64,000 nt of DNA, taken from Pleomorphomonas carboxyditropha. GTDB lineage: Bacteria; Pseudomonadota; Alphaproteobacteria; Rhizobiales; Pleomorphomonadaceae. The stretch is from positions 1-64,000 of the forward strand of contig NZ_NQVN01000015.1 in NCBI RefSeq assembly GCF_002770725.1, written 5' to 3'. The stretch's first letter is position 1; every line of letters starts with the position of its first letter. Under the pieces are notes generated by a model. It was not told where the DNA came from and searched no databases. It was given only the letters and a program-made list of their open reading frames with translations. Positions 1 to 11,109 of the stretch are shown here, one piece after another. The position numbers and the translations under genes are program-made.

Positions 1-50
1 GCAAAATGCGTCGATAGCGTCAGCATGAGGGCGGTTTGAACGGCGGTCAT
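1..50 (-). CDS. possible 5' end of a gene cut by the window edge
   Basis: An ATG at position 50 read on the minus strand stays open to the window edge and would encode about 16 residues beginning MTAVQTALMLTLSTHF. A purine-rich stretch that could serve as a ribosome binding site lies a little upstream. The start is hydrophobic, as expected for a signal peptide or first membrane segment, but too little is visible to assign a family, and the reading could be chance. Confidence 0.3.
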   Translation of the reverse strand, partial: MTAVQTALMLTLSTHF

Positions 51-123
51 CTCTGAAGATCCTTTTGGCGAAGAATCTTCAATCTTACCCCTTCATCCCG
101 CTCTCACTTAAACTGTCGTGTAC

Positions 124-216
124 GGTGAACAGGTTCGCCAAAAATGCTCTATCTCTTTGATTAGGCGCAATTTCGGACACAAAACCGGTTCCCACTTTTG
201 CTGAAATTGCTCTAGA
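124..216. repeat. dispersed intergenic repeat, copy A
   Basis: This stretch of about 93 bp matches the segment at 29374-29470 with only a few differences and small gaps. The shared core runs from CTCTTTGATTAGGCGC to TTGCTCTAGAGC. Inside it, GCAATTTC and GAAATTGC form inverted arms, so the RNA could fold into a hairpin. It lies in the non-coding stretch downstream of the HxlR gene. It resembles the mosaic intergenic palindromes of rhizobia; the resemblance is from memory and was not searched. Confidence 0.75.
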
Positions 217-255
217 GCCGCGGGCGCGGGACCAGACGGATGGCCCTCGCCCCTG

Positions 256-681
256 TCAAGTCTCGGCCATCTTCGCCGGCGCTCCCGGGTCCGCCGTGTC
301 GGCGGCGTCATCGGGCGCCGGGCGATTGGCCGCCCACGTGAGCAGGGCATCCAAAGCCGGGCACAAATCCTGCCCCCAGTCCGTCAGGGCATATTCCACC
401 TTCGGCGGAACCTGATGATGGACGATGCGGCGGACGATGCCGTCGCCTTCCATCTGCCGGAGCTGCTGGATCAGCATCTTCTGGGAAATGCCGGGAATGG
501 CGCGTTCGAGATCGGAGAAGCGCATGATCCGGCCGCCGAAGAGATGGAACAGGATCACCAGCTTCCATCGGCCTTCCAGCAGTTTCAAAGCCTGTTCGAC
601 ACCTTCGGCGGCCGTCTCGCGCGTATAGGCATGAGACTTACTTTCAGGTGAGTACCTAACTTTTTCGTGCGTTCTTGTCAT
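256..681 (-). CDS. HxlR-family transcriptional regulator
   Basis: This 141-residue protein is a winged-helix DNA-binding regulator of the HxlR (DUF24) type. The family core is visible at about residues 27-115: a [13 protein letters not shown] segment opens it, followed by the [15 protein letters not shown] recognition region and a YALTDWG wing. Many relatives sense aldehydes or oxidants through an N-terminal cysteine. That cysteine is absent here, the only one being in LCPALD near the C-terminus, so the signal is unclear. An N-terminal extension of about 25 residues precedes the core, and no strong ribosome binding site is seen. The gene is divergent from the NTF2-like and SDR genes with 76 bp between them and probably controls them. 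Confidence 0.85.
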   Translation of the reverse strand: MTRTHEKVRYSPESKSHAYTRETAAEGVEQALKLLEGRWKLVILFHLFGGRIMRFSDLERAIPGISQKMLIQQLRQMEGDGIVRRIVHHQVPPKVEYALTDWGQDLCPALDALLTWAANRPAPDDAADTADPGAPAKMAET

Positions 682-757
682 TTGGTAAGGCTACAGCCAT
701 TTTCCGCCTCACGCAATCCGATGGCCGGATGCAAGCGCTCACCAAAGGAAGAACCAC

Positions 758-1081
758 ATGATCAATCTGCCGGCGCCGATAGCCGCCTACTTCACAGCCG
801 ATCTGAAAGACGGCGACGCCGTGGCGCAATGCTTCACGGATGCCGCCGTCGTCAAGGACGAAGGCCAAACCTACACGGGGCGCGAAGCCATCCAGGCATG
901 GAAGACCGATGTTTCCGCCAGATACAGCTACGTCAGCGAGCCCAGGGCAATCGCCGTCGAGGGCGACAGGACCGTGGTCACCAGCCGGCTGACCGGCAAC
1001 TTCCCGGGAAGCCCGGTGGATCTGCGTTTCCTTTTCCGCCTCGACGGCGACAGGATCGCCGCGCTGGAGATCACTCCATGA
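758..1081 (+). CDS. NTF2-like / SnoaL-like small protein
   Basis: This 107-residue protein has the length and pattern of the NTF2/SnoaL cone fold: an amphipathic start ([19 protein letters not shown]), a [11 protein letters not shown] turn that is typical of the family, and a C-terminal beta meander ending in [13 protein letters not shown]. Members act as small cyclases, isomerases or ligand binders, and the substrate cannot be read from the sequence. An AAGGAAG ribosome binding site sits just before the ATG. The stop codon overlaps the ATG of the next gene (ATGA at 1078), so this gene and the SDR are translationally coupled and probably act on the same compound. Confidence 0.8.
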   Translation: MINLPAPIAAYFTADLKDGDAVAQCFTDAAVVKDEGQTYTGREAIQAWKTDVSARYSYVSEPRAIAVEGDRTVVTSRLTGNFPGSPVDLRFLFRLDGDRIAALEITP

Positions 1082-1860
1082 GCTTCGACCTCGAACTTGC
1101 CGGCCGCCGCGCGCTGGTCACGGCCGGCACGAAGGGCGTCGGCGCGGCCGTGGTCGCCACCCTCGCCGCCGCCGGCGTCGAAGTGATCGCCACGGCACGC
1201 ACCGTGCCGGACGGTTCCCCGGAAAACGTCCACTATGTCGCCGCCAATATTACGAAGGCCGACGGTTGCGGCAGGGTCGCCGAAGCCGTCCTCGACCGTC
1301 TGGGCGGCATCGACATCCTCGTCGATGTGCTGGGCGGCTCGTCGGCGCCTGCCGGCGGCTTCGCGGCGCTGACCGACGAGCAGTGGTCGAGGGAACTCGA
1401 TCTCAACCTCATGCCGGCGGTGCGCCTCGACCGGGCGCTGCTGCCGTCGATGATCGCGCAGGGGTCCGGCGTCGTCATCCACGTGACGTCGATCCAGCAC
1501 GTGTTGCCGCTGCCGGACTCGACGACGGCTTACGCCGCCGCCAAGGCCGCGCTGTCGACCTACAGCAAGAGTCTCTCCAAGGAGGTCACGCCCCAGGGCA
1601 TCCGTGTCGTTCGCGTCTCGCCGGGCTGGATCGAGACCGAGGCCGCGGTCGCGCTGGCCGAACGTCTGGCGGCCGGCGCCGGAACCGACTACGAGGGCGG
1701 CAAGCGGATCATCATGGATGCGCTCGGCGGCATTCCGCTCGGCCGGCCGGCCAAGCCGCAGGAGGTCGCCGACCTCATCGCCTTTCTCGTATCGCCGCGA
1801 GCCGCTGCGATCACGGGAACCGAATTCACCATCGACGGCGGCACGGTTCCCACCGCTTGA
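1078..1860 (+). CDS. short-chain dehydrogenase/reductase (SDR)
   Basis: This 260-residue classical SDR is an NAD(P)-dependent oxidoreductase. Visible motifs are a nucleotide-binding TAGTKGVG at residues 15-22, catalytic Ser138, Tyr152 and Lys156 (the YAAAK motif), SPGWIETE after them and a C-terminal [11 protein letters not shown] that is typical of the family. The usual NNAG structural motif is replaced by DVLGG at residues 83-87, which is a little unusual. The ATG was chosen because it overlaps the upstream stop codon and because homology begins at [11 protein letters not shown]. An in-frame reading continues upstream but lies over the preceding gene. The substrate is unknown; the divergent HxlR gene suggests an inducible detoxification or aldehyde/ketone reduction role. 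Confidence 0.88.
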   Translation: MSFDLELAGRRALVTAGTKGVGAAVVATLAAAGVEVIATARTVPDGSPENVHYVAANITKADGCGRVAEAVLDRLGGIDILVDVLGGSSAPAGGFAALTDEQWSRELDLNLMPAVRLDRALLPSMIAQGSGVVIHVTSIQHVLPLPDSTTAYAAAKAALSTYSKSLSKEVTPQGIRVVRVSPGWIETEAAVALAERLAAGAGTDYEGGKRIIMDALGGIPLGRPAKPQEVADLIAFLVSPRAAAITGTEFTIDGGTVPTA

Positions 1861-1958
1861 TGCCATACCAATGAAGCATCATCGCGCTTCTCCATGCGGG
1901 CGGGCCGGCGACGAACCTGTTATGACATCTCGTCCCTCCGATTCTTTTCCGAGCCGTC

Positions 1959-3761
<1,803 letters not shown>

Positions 3762-3874
3762 CCCGGATTCCCGTTGGATGTCGGGCCGACTGCTCCCTCG
3801 GGGGCCGGTACTCTCGGATCCGTACGTCGTCATCGTGCCGCATGAATCCGGCGACAGAGTTGCCTGTACCTGGC

Positions 3875-4780
3875 TCACGACGACGCGCGCGGGGCCGTGG
3901 CCTGGCGGACGAGCCATTCGCCGAATTCGCGCACGCCGGGCTTGGCGCCGGAGTTCGGGTACAGGAAATAATAGGACAGATCGTCCTGGTAGTTGAGAAG
4001 AAACGGATAAAACAAGCGACCGAGGCGGACGTCCTCCTCGACGAGGATCGTCTCGGCGAGCGCGACGCCGACGCCTTCGAGCGCGGCCTGATAGCAGTAT
4101 GAGCCGTGATCGAAGACCAGCCAGCCGGCCGGTTCCAGTTGGGCGCGGCCGGCGGCCTGAAGCCATTTCGGCCAGATATCGGAGCGCGTCCGCGACACGA
4201 TGAGAACATGGCGGCCGAGGTCGGCTACCGTGTCGAGCGCTGGGTCGCCGGTGCGAAGCGGACGCGAGACCGGGCGAAAGACGATCGGCGCTACGTGCGT
4301 GGCGTGAAATCCCGGCCAGTCATCGCGGGTGCCGGTACGGATCGCGCAGTCGGCCTGGCTGCGGCGCAGATCGACCGGCCCGTTGTCGGCCGAAATTTCT
4401 ACCTGGATGTGGGGATGCTCGGCGTAGAAGCTTGCAAGGCGGGGGATCAGCCAGCGCATGTTGAAGCTCTGGTAGCCGAGGAAACGGACCGTGACGCGCT
4501 CCTGAGGCTTGGCCAGCGCCCGCGTTACCTCGTCGAGTTGCGACAGCAGCTCGGTGATCTTCTCGAAATAGCTCCGCCCTTTCGCGGTCAGTCGAATCTC
4601 GCGATGGAGCCGCTCGAACAGTGGCTCGCCAAGCCAATCCTCCAGCGTCCTGACCTGCTTGCTCACCGCGGACTGCGTCACGTGCAATTCGTCCGCCGCT
4701 TCCGACATCGATTCCAGACGCGCGGCGGACTCGAAAGCCCTCAGGGCATTCATTGGGGGAAGATGCCAACGGACCAACAC
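3875..4780 (-). CDS. LysR-family regulator, GcvA-like
   Basis: This 301-residue LysR-type regulator has the typical GcvA-like opening (LPPMNALRAFESAARL) and a helix-turn-helix with ELHVTQSAVSKQVRTLE around residues 32-48. The rest is a two-lobed periplasmic-binding-protein-like effector domain. It is divergent from the tandem-cyclase gene at 4975 with a 194-bp intergenic region that contains a 9-bp perfect inverted repeat. This is the usual arrangement for a LysR protein that controls the neighbouring catabolic operon and responds to its substrate. The effector is unknown. The start was chosen to keep the conserved LPPMNALRAF segment. Confidence 0.9.
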   Translation of the reverse strand: MLVRWHLPPMNALRAFESAARLESMSEAADELHVTQSAVSKQVRTLEDWLGEPLFERLHREIRLTAKGRSYFEKITELLSQLDEVTRALAKPQERVTVRFLGYQSFNMRWLIPRLASFYAEHPHIQVEISADNGPVDLRRSQADCAIRTGTRDDWPGFHATHVAPIVFRPVSRPLRTGDPALDTVADLGRHVLIVSRTRSDIWPKWLQAAGRAQLEPAGWLVFDHGSYCYQAALEGVGVALAETILVEEDVRLGRLFYPFLLNYQDDLSYYFLYPNSGAKPGVREFGEWLVRQATAPRASS

Positions 4781-4908
4781 ATCACTCCGTCGACATGAGC
4801 AGAAGGAATGCGAACGAGGAAGTTTTATCGTTTGAACCCGATATCAGTCAATGGAATGTATTTCCGGCGCAAAGCACTCGGGATGCCCGGCGCATCAACT
4901 ATCAGGCG

Positions 4909-4939
4909 CGTCATGCATAGGCTCAACCACTGCATGACG
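4909..4939. promoter_or_regulatory. inverted repeat, candidate LysR operator
   Basis: CGTCATGCA at 4909-4917 and TGCATGACG at 4931-4939 are exact reverse complements separated by 13 bp. The repeat lies 36 bp before the cyclase start and about 130 bp from the LysR start. Its size, symmetry and place fit a LysR-type binding site for the divergent regulator; no other role is suggested by the surroundings. Confidence 0.6.
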
Positions 4940-4974
4940 ATCATTGTCCCGGTATCGGATCACGAGCGATAGCC

Positions 4975-6552
4975 ATGTATAGACATGTCGACCTTACATT
5001 CAAACCCTATCCGGCCCCCGTGGGCGACGGCGACGGAGTCATCCGGCCCAATCTCGGCTACCGGCCGGAGGCACCGATTCATTACGAACCGGTCGGGGCG
5101 GAACGCGACAAGGTCGACATCCTGAGCTTCTACCGCTCCACGTATGCCATGTCGGGCGTGCAGCCGGGCGAGATCTTCCAGAAGCAGATTCTGACCACCA
5201 AGCCCTGGACCACCTACGCCACTTTCCACAATCCCAGCGAAACCGACGGGTGGGCGGGCAAGTATCTGGCCGAACTACCGGCGCGCGATCTGGTCGGGTC
5301 GTTCACGCTGATCGACCTCGGCGACGTCGCCGGTGGCGTGATCACCGCGGATGCCCTGCGCGCCGCGCTCGGCGAACGCAAGCCGGAGCGGATTCTTTTC
5401 GCCCGCACGGACTATTCGCGCGGCCGGCCGGTGGAGCCGTCGGCCGACTATCTCGCCGGCTCGCCGGTTCTCGACGCAGACGCGGCGGCGTTCCTCGCCG
5501 GCCTCGGCATTCGCGTCTTCGGAACGGATTCCCGCAGCATCGATCCCCGCTATGCCGGCAAGGGCGACGCGGCGATCTACGAACAGCTCAATCGCGCCGG
5601 CATCGTCGTCGTCGACGACCTCGCCAACCTCTCGGACATCGAGCCACGTCACGGCACCGCCTTCATCGGCATTCCGCTGCCGATCCGTTGGGCGGTCGGA
5701 GGGCCGGTGCGCGCCTTCGCGGTCGATCTCGACAACCCGACCGATTTCGTCGATCTGTCGCACGAGGTCGACTTCTTTCCGAACACCCACAAGAACGATC
5801 CCCTGCCCTTCACACTACCGGTCAGCGAGGTCGCCCTCGATGAGATCGGCGACTACCCCAACCCGTGGCCGGGCCGCATCGAGCCGCGCGAGGAACAAGG
5901 CAAGACCCAGCGCGCCACCCGCCTGACGCCGTTCCGCATGGTCGACGCCGGACGGGAAGTCGGGCCGGACATGTATATCGAATACGCACACGGCACCGGC
6001 ACCCACATCGAGGCGGCATTCTTCGACCCGTGGGGTCGGCATGGCGTGCCGGAGGAAGTGCTGAAGCGCTACATCCGCATTCCGCGCGATCGGCTGGTCG
6101 GCGAGGCGGTGCTGATCGACCTCGCCGACCAAGTCGGGCCGCTGCAGCAGATCGACAGCCGTCATCTGGAACGCAACAATCCCGGCATCAGACCGGGCGA
6201 CATCTGCGTCATGCGCGCCGACATCACCGACTGGAGCTTCTACGGCAGCACGCCGGGCAACACTCCCGGCCTGTCGCCCGACGCCGCCATGTGGCTGGTG
6301 AAGCATAAGATCCGCGCGCTCGTGCTCGACTTCGCCGTCGAGAAGAGCGACCCGATGCCGTCGAGCCCGCTGGTGAAGTACACCCCCAACAAGATCCACT
6401 ACTTCCTGCACAAGAACGACATTCCGGTCGTCGAGTGGTGCGTGAACATGAAACTGCTGCGCCAGAAGCGCTTCGTGCTCGCCATCTGCGCGCTACCCGC
6501 CAGCCACCAGGGCGGCTTCCCCGCCCAGGTCTTCGCCGTCGAGAAATGGTGA
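4975..6552 (+). CDS. tandem cyclase-domain (kynurenine formamidase-like) hydrolase
   Basis: This 525-residue protein appears to contain two copies of the cyclase/kynurenine-formamidase fold, whose members are metal-dependent hydrolases of amides, lactones and isatin. Copy 1 covers about residues 60-240 (GSFTLIDL, ERILFARTDYSRG, LDADAAAFLAGLGIRVFGTD). Copy 2 covers about 255-520 (DFVDLSHEV, DICVMRADITDW, LSPDAAMWLVKHKIRALVLDF). Family members are normally about 210-300 residues with one domain. The standard metal motif HxGTHxD is altered in copy 2, which has His339-G-T-G-T-His344-I-Glu346, and it is not recognisable in copy 1. It is first in an operon-like run with an ABC importer and a dehydrogenase, and divergent from a LysR gene. 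The substrate is unknown. Confidence 0.82.
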   Translation: MYRHVDLTFKPYPAPVGDGDGVIRPNLGYRPEAPIHYEPVGAERDKVDILSFYRSTYAMSGVQPGEIFQKQILTTKPWTTYATFHNPSETDGWAGKYLAELPARDLVGSFTLIDLGDVAGGVITADALRAALGERKPERILFARTDYSRGRPVEPSADYLAGSPVLDADAAAFLAGLGIRVFGTDSRSIDPRYAGKGDAAIYEQLNRAGIVVVDDLANLSDIEPRHGTAFIGIPLPIRWAVGGPVRAFAVDLDNPTDFVDLSHEVDFFPNTHKNDPLPFTLPVSEVALDEIGDYPNPWPGRIEPREEQGKTQRATRLTPFRMVDAGREVGPDMYIEYAHGTGTHIEAAFFDPWGRHGVPEEVLKRYIRIPRDRLVGEAVLIDLADQVGPLQQIDSRHLERNNPGIRPGDICVMRADITDWSFYGSTPGNTPGLSPDAAMWLVKHKIRALVLDFAVEKSDPMPSSPLVKYTPNKIHYFLHKNDIPVVEWCVNMKLLRQKRFVLAICALPASHQGGFPAQVFAVEKW

Positions 6553-6661
6553 CGGACGAAAGGAAGGCATGACACGCGGCGGGCCCGAAGAGCGGCCCGC
6601 CGCGACCGACAGAAATGACGGGTGGGCGGACCAACCGCCACCGAAACCAGGGAGGACACCA

Positions 6662-7882
6662 ATGTTTGCAAGAGCCCTCGTCGCCGCGGCGGCGCTTCTC
6701 GCGCTGACGGCCGGCCCCCTCGCCGCCCAGACGCTCAACCTTCTCGTATCGGCTGGCGGGTCCGGCCGGACGTTCGAGTCGTCGGCCAACCAATTTCGCG
6801 AACAGACCGGCATCAATGTGCGGGTAATCCAGTACCCTTACGCGGAAGTCCGCGAAAAACAGCTTCTGGAACTGGTCGGCCAGACCGGCAACATCGACAT
6901 CGTCAGCATCGACGGTTCGATCTGGCTGCCGGAGCTGACGCCGTTTCTGAAGCCGCTTGACGACGTGAACACATCGAACCTGATTCCATCGATGGTCGAC
7001 CTGTTCCGCAGCGACGGCAAGCTTCTGGCGCTGCCGGTGCGCATCGCCGGCTGGGTGCTCATCTATCGCAAGGACCTGCTCGACCAGGCGGGACTGACAC
7101 CACCCAAGACCTGGGCGGAGTTCCGCGCCGCCGCCACAACGCTGACCAAGGATGGTGTTTACGGCTTTGTTCCCGCCTTGAAGCAGGGCAACTACCTCGT
7201 CGTGCAATGGATCCCGTTCCTGTTCGGCCATGGCGGCGCCATTCTGACGCCGGACAAGAAACACGCCGCTTTCAATACGCCGGCCGGCCTCAAGGCGACG
7301 GAATACTTCGTCGGCCTGGTCAAGGACGGCCTGGTCCCGCCCGGCGCCAAGGCCTATGAGCAGTCGGACATCATCACGGCGATGTCGCAGGGCATCGGTG
7401 CCATGGCGATCACCTATTCGCCCTACTACCTCAACATGAACAGCGCCAAGGAATCGAAGGTGGCGGGCAAGCTCGATATCGCTCCCTTCCTGCCTTACGA
7501 TCCCGACGCGGGCCTGAAGACCGGCCGCACGTTGATTTCCGGCTGGGGGTTCGGCGTCGCCGACAGCTCGCGCCATCCGGACGAGGCGAAGCAATTCATC
7601 CAGTTCATCGCCGGCGATAGCGAACAGAAGCGGATCGCCGTCGACAACAACAATGCGCCGACCTCGGCCGCGGTCTACCGCGATCCGGACTACCTGAAGG
7701 CCTTTCCCGCCGCCGCCAGCGTGCTGACCGCGCTGGAGAGCGCCGAGGACCGGCCTCTGATCGAAAACTGGACGGAGGTCGAGGACATCCTGGCGCGGGA
7801 ACTGTCCGCCGCCATATCGGGCCTAAAGACGCCGCAGCAGGCGCTGTCCGACGCGGAAAAGGCAGTGAATGCCGCGCTCTGA
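6662..7882 (+). CDS. sugar-type ABC transporter substrate-binding protein
   Basis: This 406-residue extracellular solute-binding protein of the family 1 (maltose/multiple-sugar) type captures substrate in the periplasm. An N-terminal signal peptide (MFARALVAAAALLALTAG) ends near LAAQ. The mature part has the expected features: YAEVREKQLLELVGQTGNIDIV near the start, LPVRIAGWVLIYRKDLLDQAG in the hinge region, and a C-terminal DAEKAVNAAL tail. The ATG at 6662 was chosen because it has a GGGAGG ribosome binding site and begins the signal peptide. The gene follows the cyclase by about 110 bp and precedes the two permeases after a 180-bp gap holding a dispersed repeat. Confidence 0.92.
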   Translation: MFARALVAAAALLALTAGPLAAQTLNLLVSAGGSGRTFESSANQFREQTGINVRVIQYPYAEVREKQLLELVGQTGNIDIVSIDGSIWLPELTPFLKPLDDVNTSNLIPSMVDLFRSDGKLLALPVRIAGWVLIYRKDLLDQAGLTPPKTWAEFRAAATTLTKDGVYGFVPALKQGNYLVVQWIPFLFGHGGAILTPDKKHAAFNTPAGLKATEYFVGLVKDGLVPPGAKAYEQSDIITAMSQGIGAMAITYSPYYLNMNSAKESKVAGKLDIAPFLPYDPDAGLKTGRTLISGWGFGVADSSRHPDEAKQFIQFIAGDSEQKRIAVDNNNAPTSAAVYRDPDYLKAFPAAASVLTALESAEDRPLIENWTEVEDILARELSAAISGLKTPQQALSDAEKAVNAAL

Positions 7883-7948
7883 CGGCTCGACCGTCCGCCA
7901 GCGAGCGGGGAGCGCCATGCGGCCCTCCCCGCATCCTCCAGTTTCCCT

Positions 7949-8048
7949 AGAGCGTCTCCGTGTTTCATGGCAACGCAGAAACGCTCTATCCTATTGAATT
8001 AAAGCATTTTCTTCACGCGAACCGATATCCGCTCCGCTCGAAAATTCT
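7949..8048. repeat. dispersed palindromic repeat inside a transport operon
   Basis: Two adjacent imperfect palindromes lie here. The first pairs AGAGCGTCTC at 7949-7958 with GAAACGCTCT at 7978-7987. The second pairs AGCATTTTC at 8003-8011 with GAAAATTCT at 8040-8048. The tract sits between the binding-protein gene and the first permease gene, so any hairpins would be in the operon transcript. The module type resembles common Rhizobiales intergenic repeats, which is from memory and not a search result. Confidence 0.6.
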
Positions 8049-8062
8049 CCAGGGACCCCGAC

Positions 8063-8989
8063 ATGCACAGCCCTACGACGTTCCGACCGCCGACCGCCGC
8101 GGCGGGCCTGCAGCGGCTGATCCCGCGCAGCGACCGCAGCCTCGCCTACACGCTGCTGGCGCCGGCGATCCTGACGCTTCTGGTCATCCTTCTGGTGCCC
8201 CTTGCCTACAATCTCTGGCTCAGCACGTATCAGTACAACCTGCTGCGCCCGCGCCAGACCGCCTTTACCGGGCTCGGCAACTACATCGATATCCTGACCA
8301 ACCCGGCGCATCTCAACGCGCTGTGGATCACGGTGGCGTTCACCGCGTTTGCCGTGCTGGCCCAGACGCTGATCGGCACGGCGCTGGCGCTGCTGCTCAA
8401 CATCGATTTCCCCGGCAACCATCTGGTGCGCACGCTGGTGCTGATGCCGATGCTGATCTCGGAGGTCGTGGCAGCGCTGTCCTGGCGGCTGATCTTCCAC
8501 ACCGAATTCGGCCTGCTGAACGCTCTGCTCGGCGTCGTCGGCATCGGCCCGAAAGTGTGGCTCGGCGAGGATCTTTCCTTCGTCTCGGTATTGGTGGTGG
8601 AGATCTGGCAGCACACGCCGTTCGTCATGCTGATCATTCTCGCCGGGCTGCAGACCATCCCGAACGAACTGATCGAGGCGTCACGGGTCGACGGCGCATC
8701 GCGCTGGCAGCGCTTCCGCTTTGTCGTGCTGCCGCTGCTCGTGCCGATCATCCTGCTGGCGCTGGTGTTCCGCACCATGTTCACGCTGCGCGTCTTCACG
8801 CCGGTCTGGGTGCTGACGAGCGGCGGCCCGGCCGACAGCACGCTGGTGATCGGTATCGACATCTACCGCACCGCCTTCCGCTACTACGACCTCGGCGCGG
8901 CGGCGGCGCTGTCGATCATCCTGCTCGTCGTCACGCTGATCATCACGCTCGCCTACATGCGCCTGCTCAGGCGGGAGGCCCTGTCATGA
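8063..8989 (+). CDS. ABC transporter permease, MalF type
   Basis: This 308-residue inner-membrane permease forms one half of the transport channel. A short cytoplasmic N-terminus is followed by about six membrane segments, beginning with AYTLLAPAILTLLVILLVPLAYNLWL. The EAA loop that contacts the ATPase is visible as IPNELIEASRVDGASRWQRF near residues 205-225. The MFTLRVFTPVWVLTSGGP segment that follows is typical of sugar permeases of this class. Its stop overlaps the next start by four bases (ATGA at 8986), so the two permeases are coupled. It belongs to the importer that follows the tandem-cyclase gene. Confidence 0.92.
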   Translation: MHSPTTFRPPTAAAGLQRLIPRSDRSLAYTLLAPAILTLLVILLVPLAYNLWLSTYQYNLLRPRQTAFTGLGNYIDILTNPAHLNALWITVAFTAFAVLAQTLIGTALALLLNIDFPGNHLVRTLVLMPMLISEVVAALSWRLIFHTEFGLLNALLGVVGIGPKVWLGEDLSFVSVLVVEIWQHTPFVMLIILAGLQTIPNELIEASRVDGASRWQRFRFVVLPLLVPIILLALVFRTMFTLRVFTPVWVLTSGGPADSTLVIGIDIYRTAFRYYDLGAAAALSIILLVVTLIITLAYMRLLRREALS

Positions 8990-9825
8990 TCCTTCTTCAA
9001 CGCCTGGAAAAGGTGCTGCTCGCGGTCTGCATCGTCGTGGTGGTCGCCGTTGCCGTGACGCCGCTTGCCTGGATGATGCTCACCAGTTTGAAGCCGTCGC
9101 TGATCGCGGTGGCGAGCCCGCCGCAAATCCTGTTCACGCCGACGCTCGAGCATTATATCGCGCTGTTCTCGGGCGGCGACGCGGGCTCGACATTGGGACT
9201 CGCCTTCGTCAATTCGATCGTGGTGACGGCGGTGTCGATGCTGCTGACCATCGCCATCGCCTGCCCGGCGGCCTACGCGCTGTCGCGTCTGCGGCCGGCA
9301 GGCACGGCGTCGCTCACCGTCTTCATCATCGGTGTGCGCATGCTGCCGCCGATCGTGCTCGTGGTGCCGCTGTTCCGCTTCCTGCAGCCGCTAGGCCTCA
9401 ACGACACCTATCTGGCGTTGCTGGTGCCCTATGTCGGGCTCTCCATCCCGCTGGCGGTATGGATGTTGATCGGCTTCTTCCAAAACCTGCCGCGCGAGCT
9501 GGAAGAGGCGGCGATGATCGATGGGTGTGGCCGTCTCGGCGCGTTCTGGCATGTCATCCTGCCGCTGGCGGCACCGGGCATGGCGGCGACATCGATCTTT
9601 ACCGGCCTCCTCGCCTGGAACGATCTGGTGTTCTCCCTGCCGCTGACGACGACCCGCGCGGTGACGATGCCGGTGATCGCGGCGCGGATGCGCGTCGAGG
9701 AGGGGGTGTTGTGGGGCCAGCTCGGAGCCGTGTCCACCATCATGATCGTGCCGGTCATTCTGCTCACCTTCTTCGTCCAGAGGCACATCGTCAGCGGCAT
9801 CGCCTCCGGCGCGGTCAAAGGCTGA
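8986..9825 (+). CDS. ABC transporter permease, MalG type
   Basis: This 279-residue inner-membrane permease pairs with the MalF-type protein before it. The pattern is typical of MalG proteins: a first membrane helix, a TSLKPSL motif at about residue 33, a short periplasmic loop, then further helices. The EAA loop reads LPRELEEAAMIDGCGRLGAF, followed by HVILPLAAPGMAATSIF. The C-terminus (IVSGIASGAVKG) is conserved in this class. The ATG at 8986 overlaps the upstream stop, which fixes the start. The ATPase gene begins 34 bp downstream, so the operon is compact. Confidence 0.93.
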   Translation: MILLQRLEKVLLAVCIVVVVAVAVTPLAWMMLTSLKPSLIAVASPPQILFTPTLEHYIALFSGGDAGSTLGLAFVNSIVVTAVSMLLTIAIACPAAYALSRLRPAGTASLTVFIIGVRMLPPIVLVVPLFRFLQPLGLNDTYLALLVPYVGLSIPLAVWMLIGFFQNLPRELEEAAMIDGCGRLGAFWHVILPLAAPGMAATSIFTGLLAWNDLVFSLPLTTTRAVTMPVIAARMRVEEGVLWGQLGAVSTIMIVPVILLTFFVQRHIVSGIASGAVKG

Positions 9826-9859
9826 GGCCGTCCATCCATCGTCCAAAGGAGCCGTCGTC

Positions 9860-10948
<1,089 letters not shown>

Positions 10949-11109
10949 ACCCTCGCAAGGCATAGCGGCCAAGACCTCGATTGCTGAGCTGCGCTCACAA
11001 ACCCATCCCGCAACGGACCGCTAATGCCGAAGGACCATGGCGGTTATATCTGCTTGAGCGCGTTCGTTTGCGCGCCGCCGAATTCCGTCAGCCAGGCGAG
11101 GATGCACCA

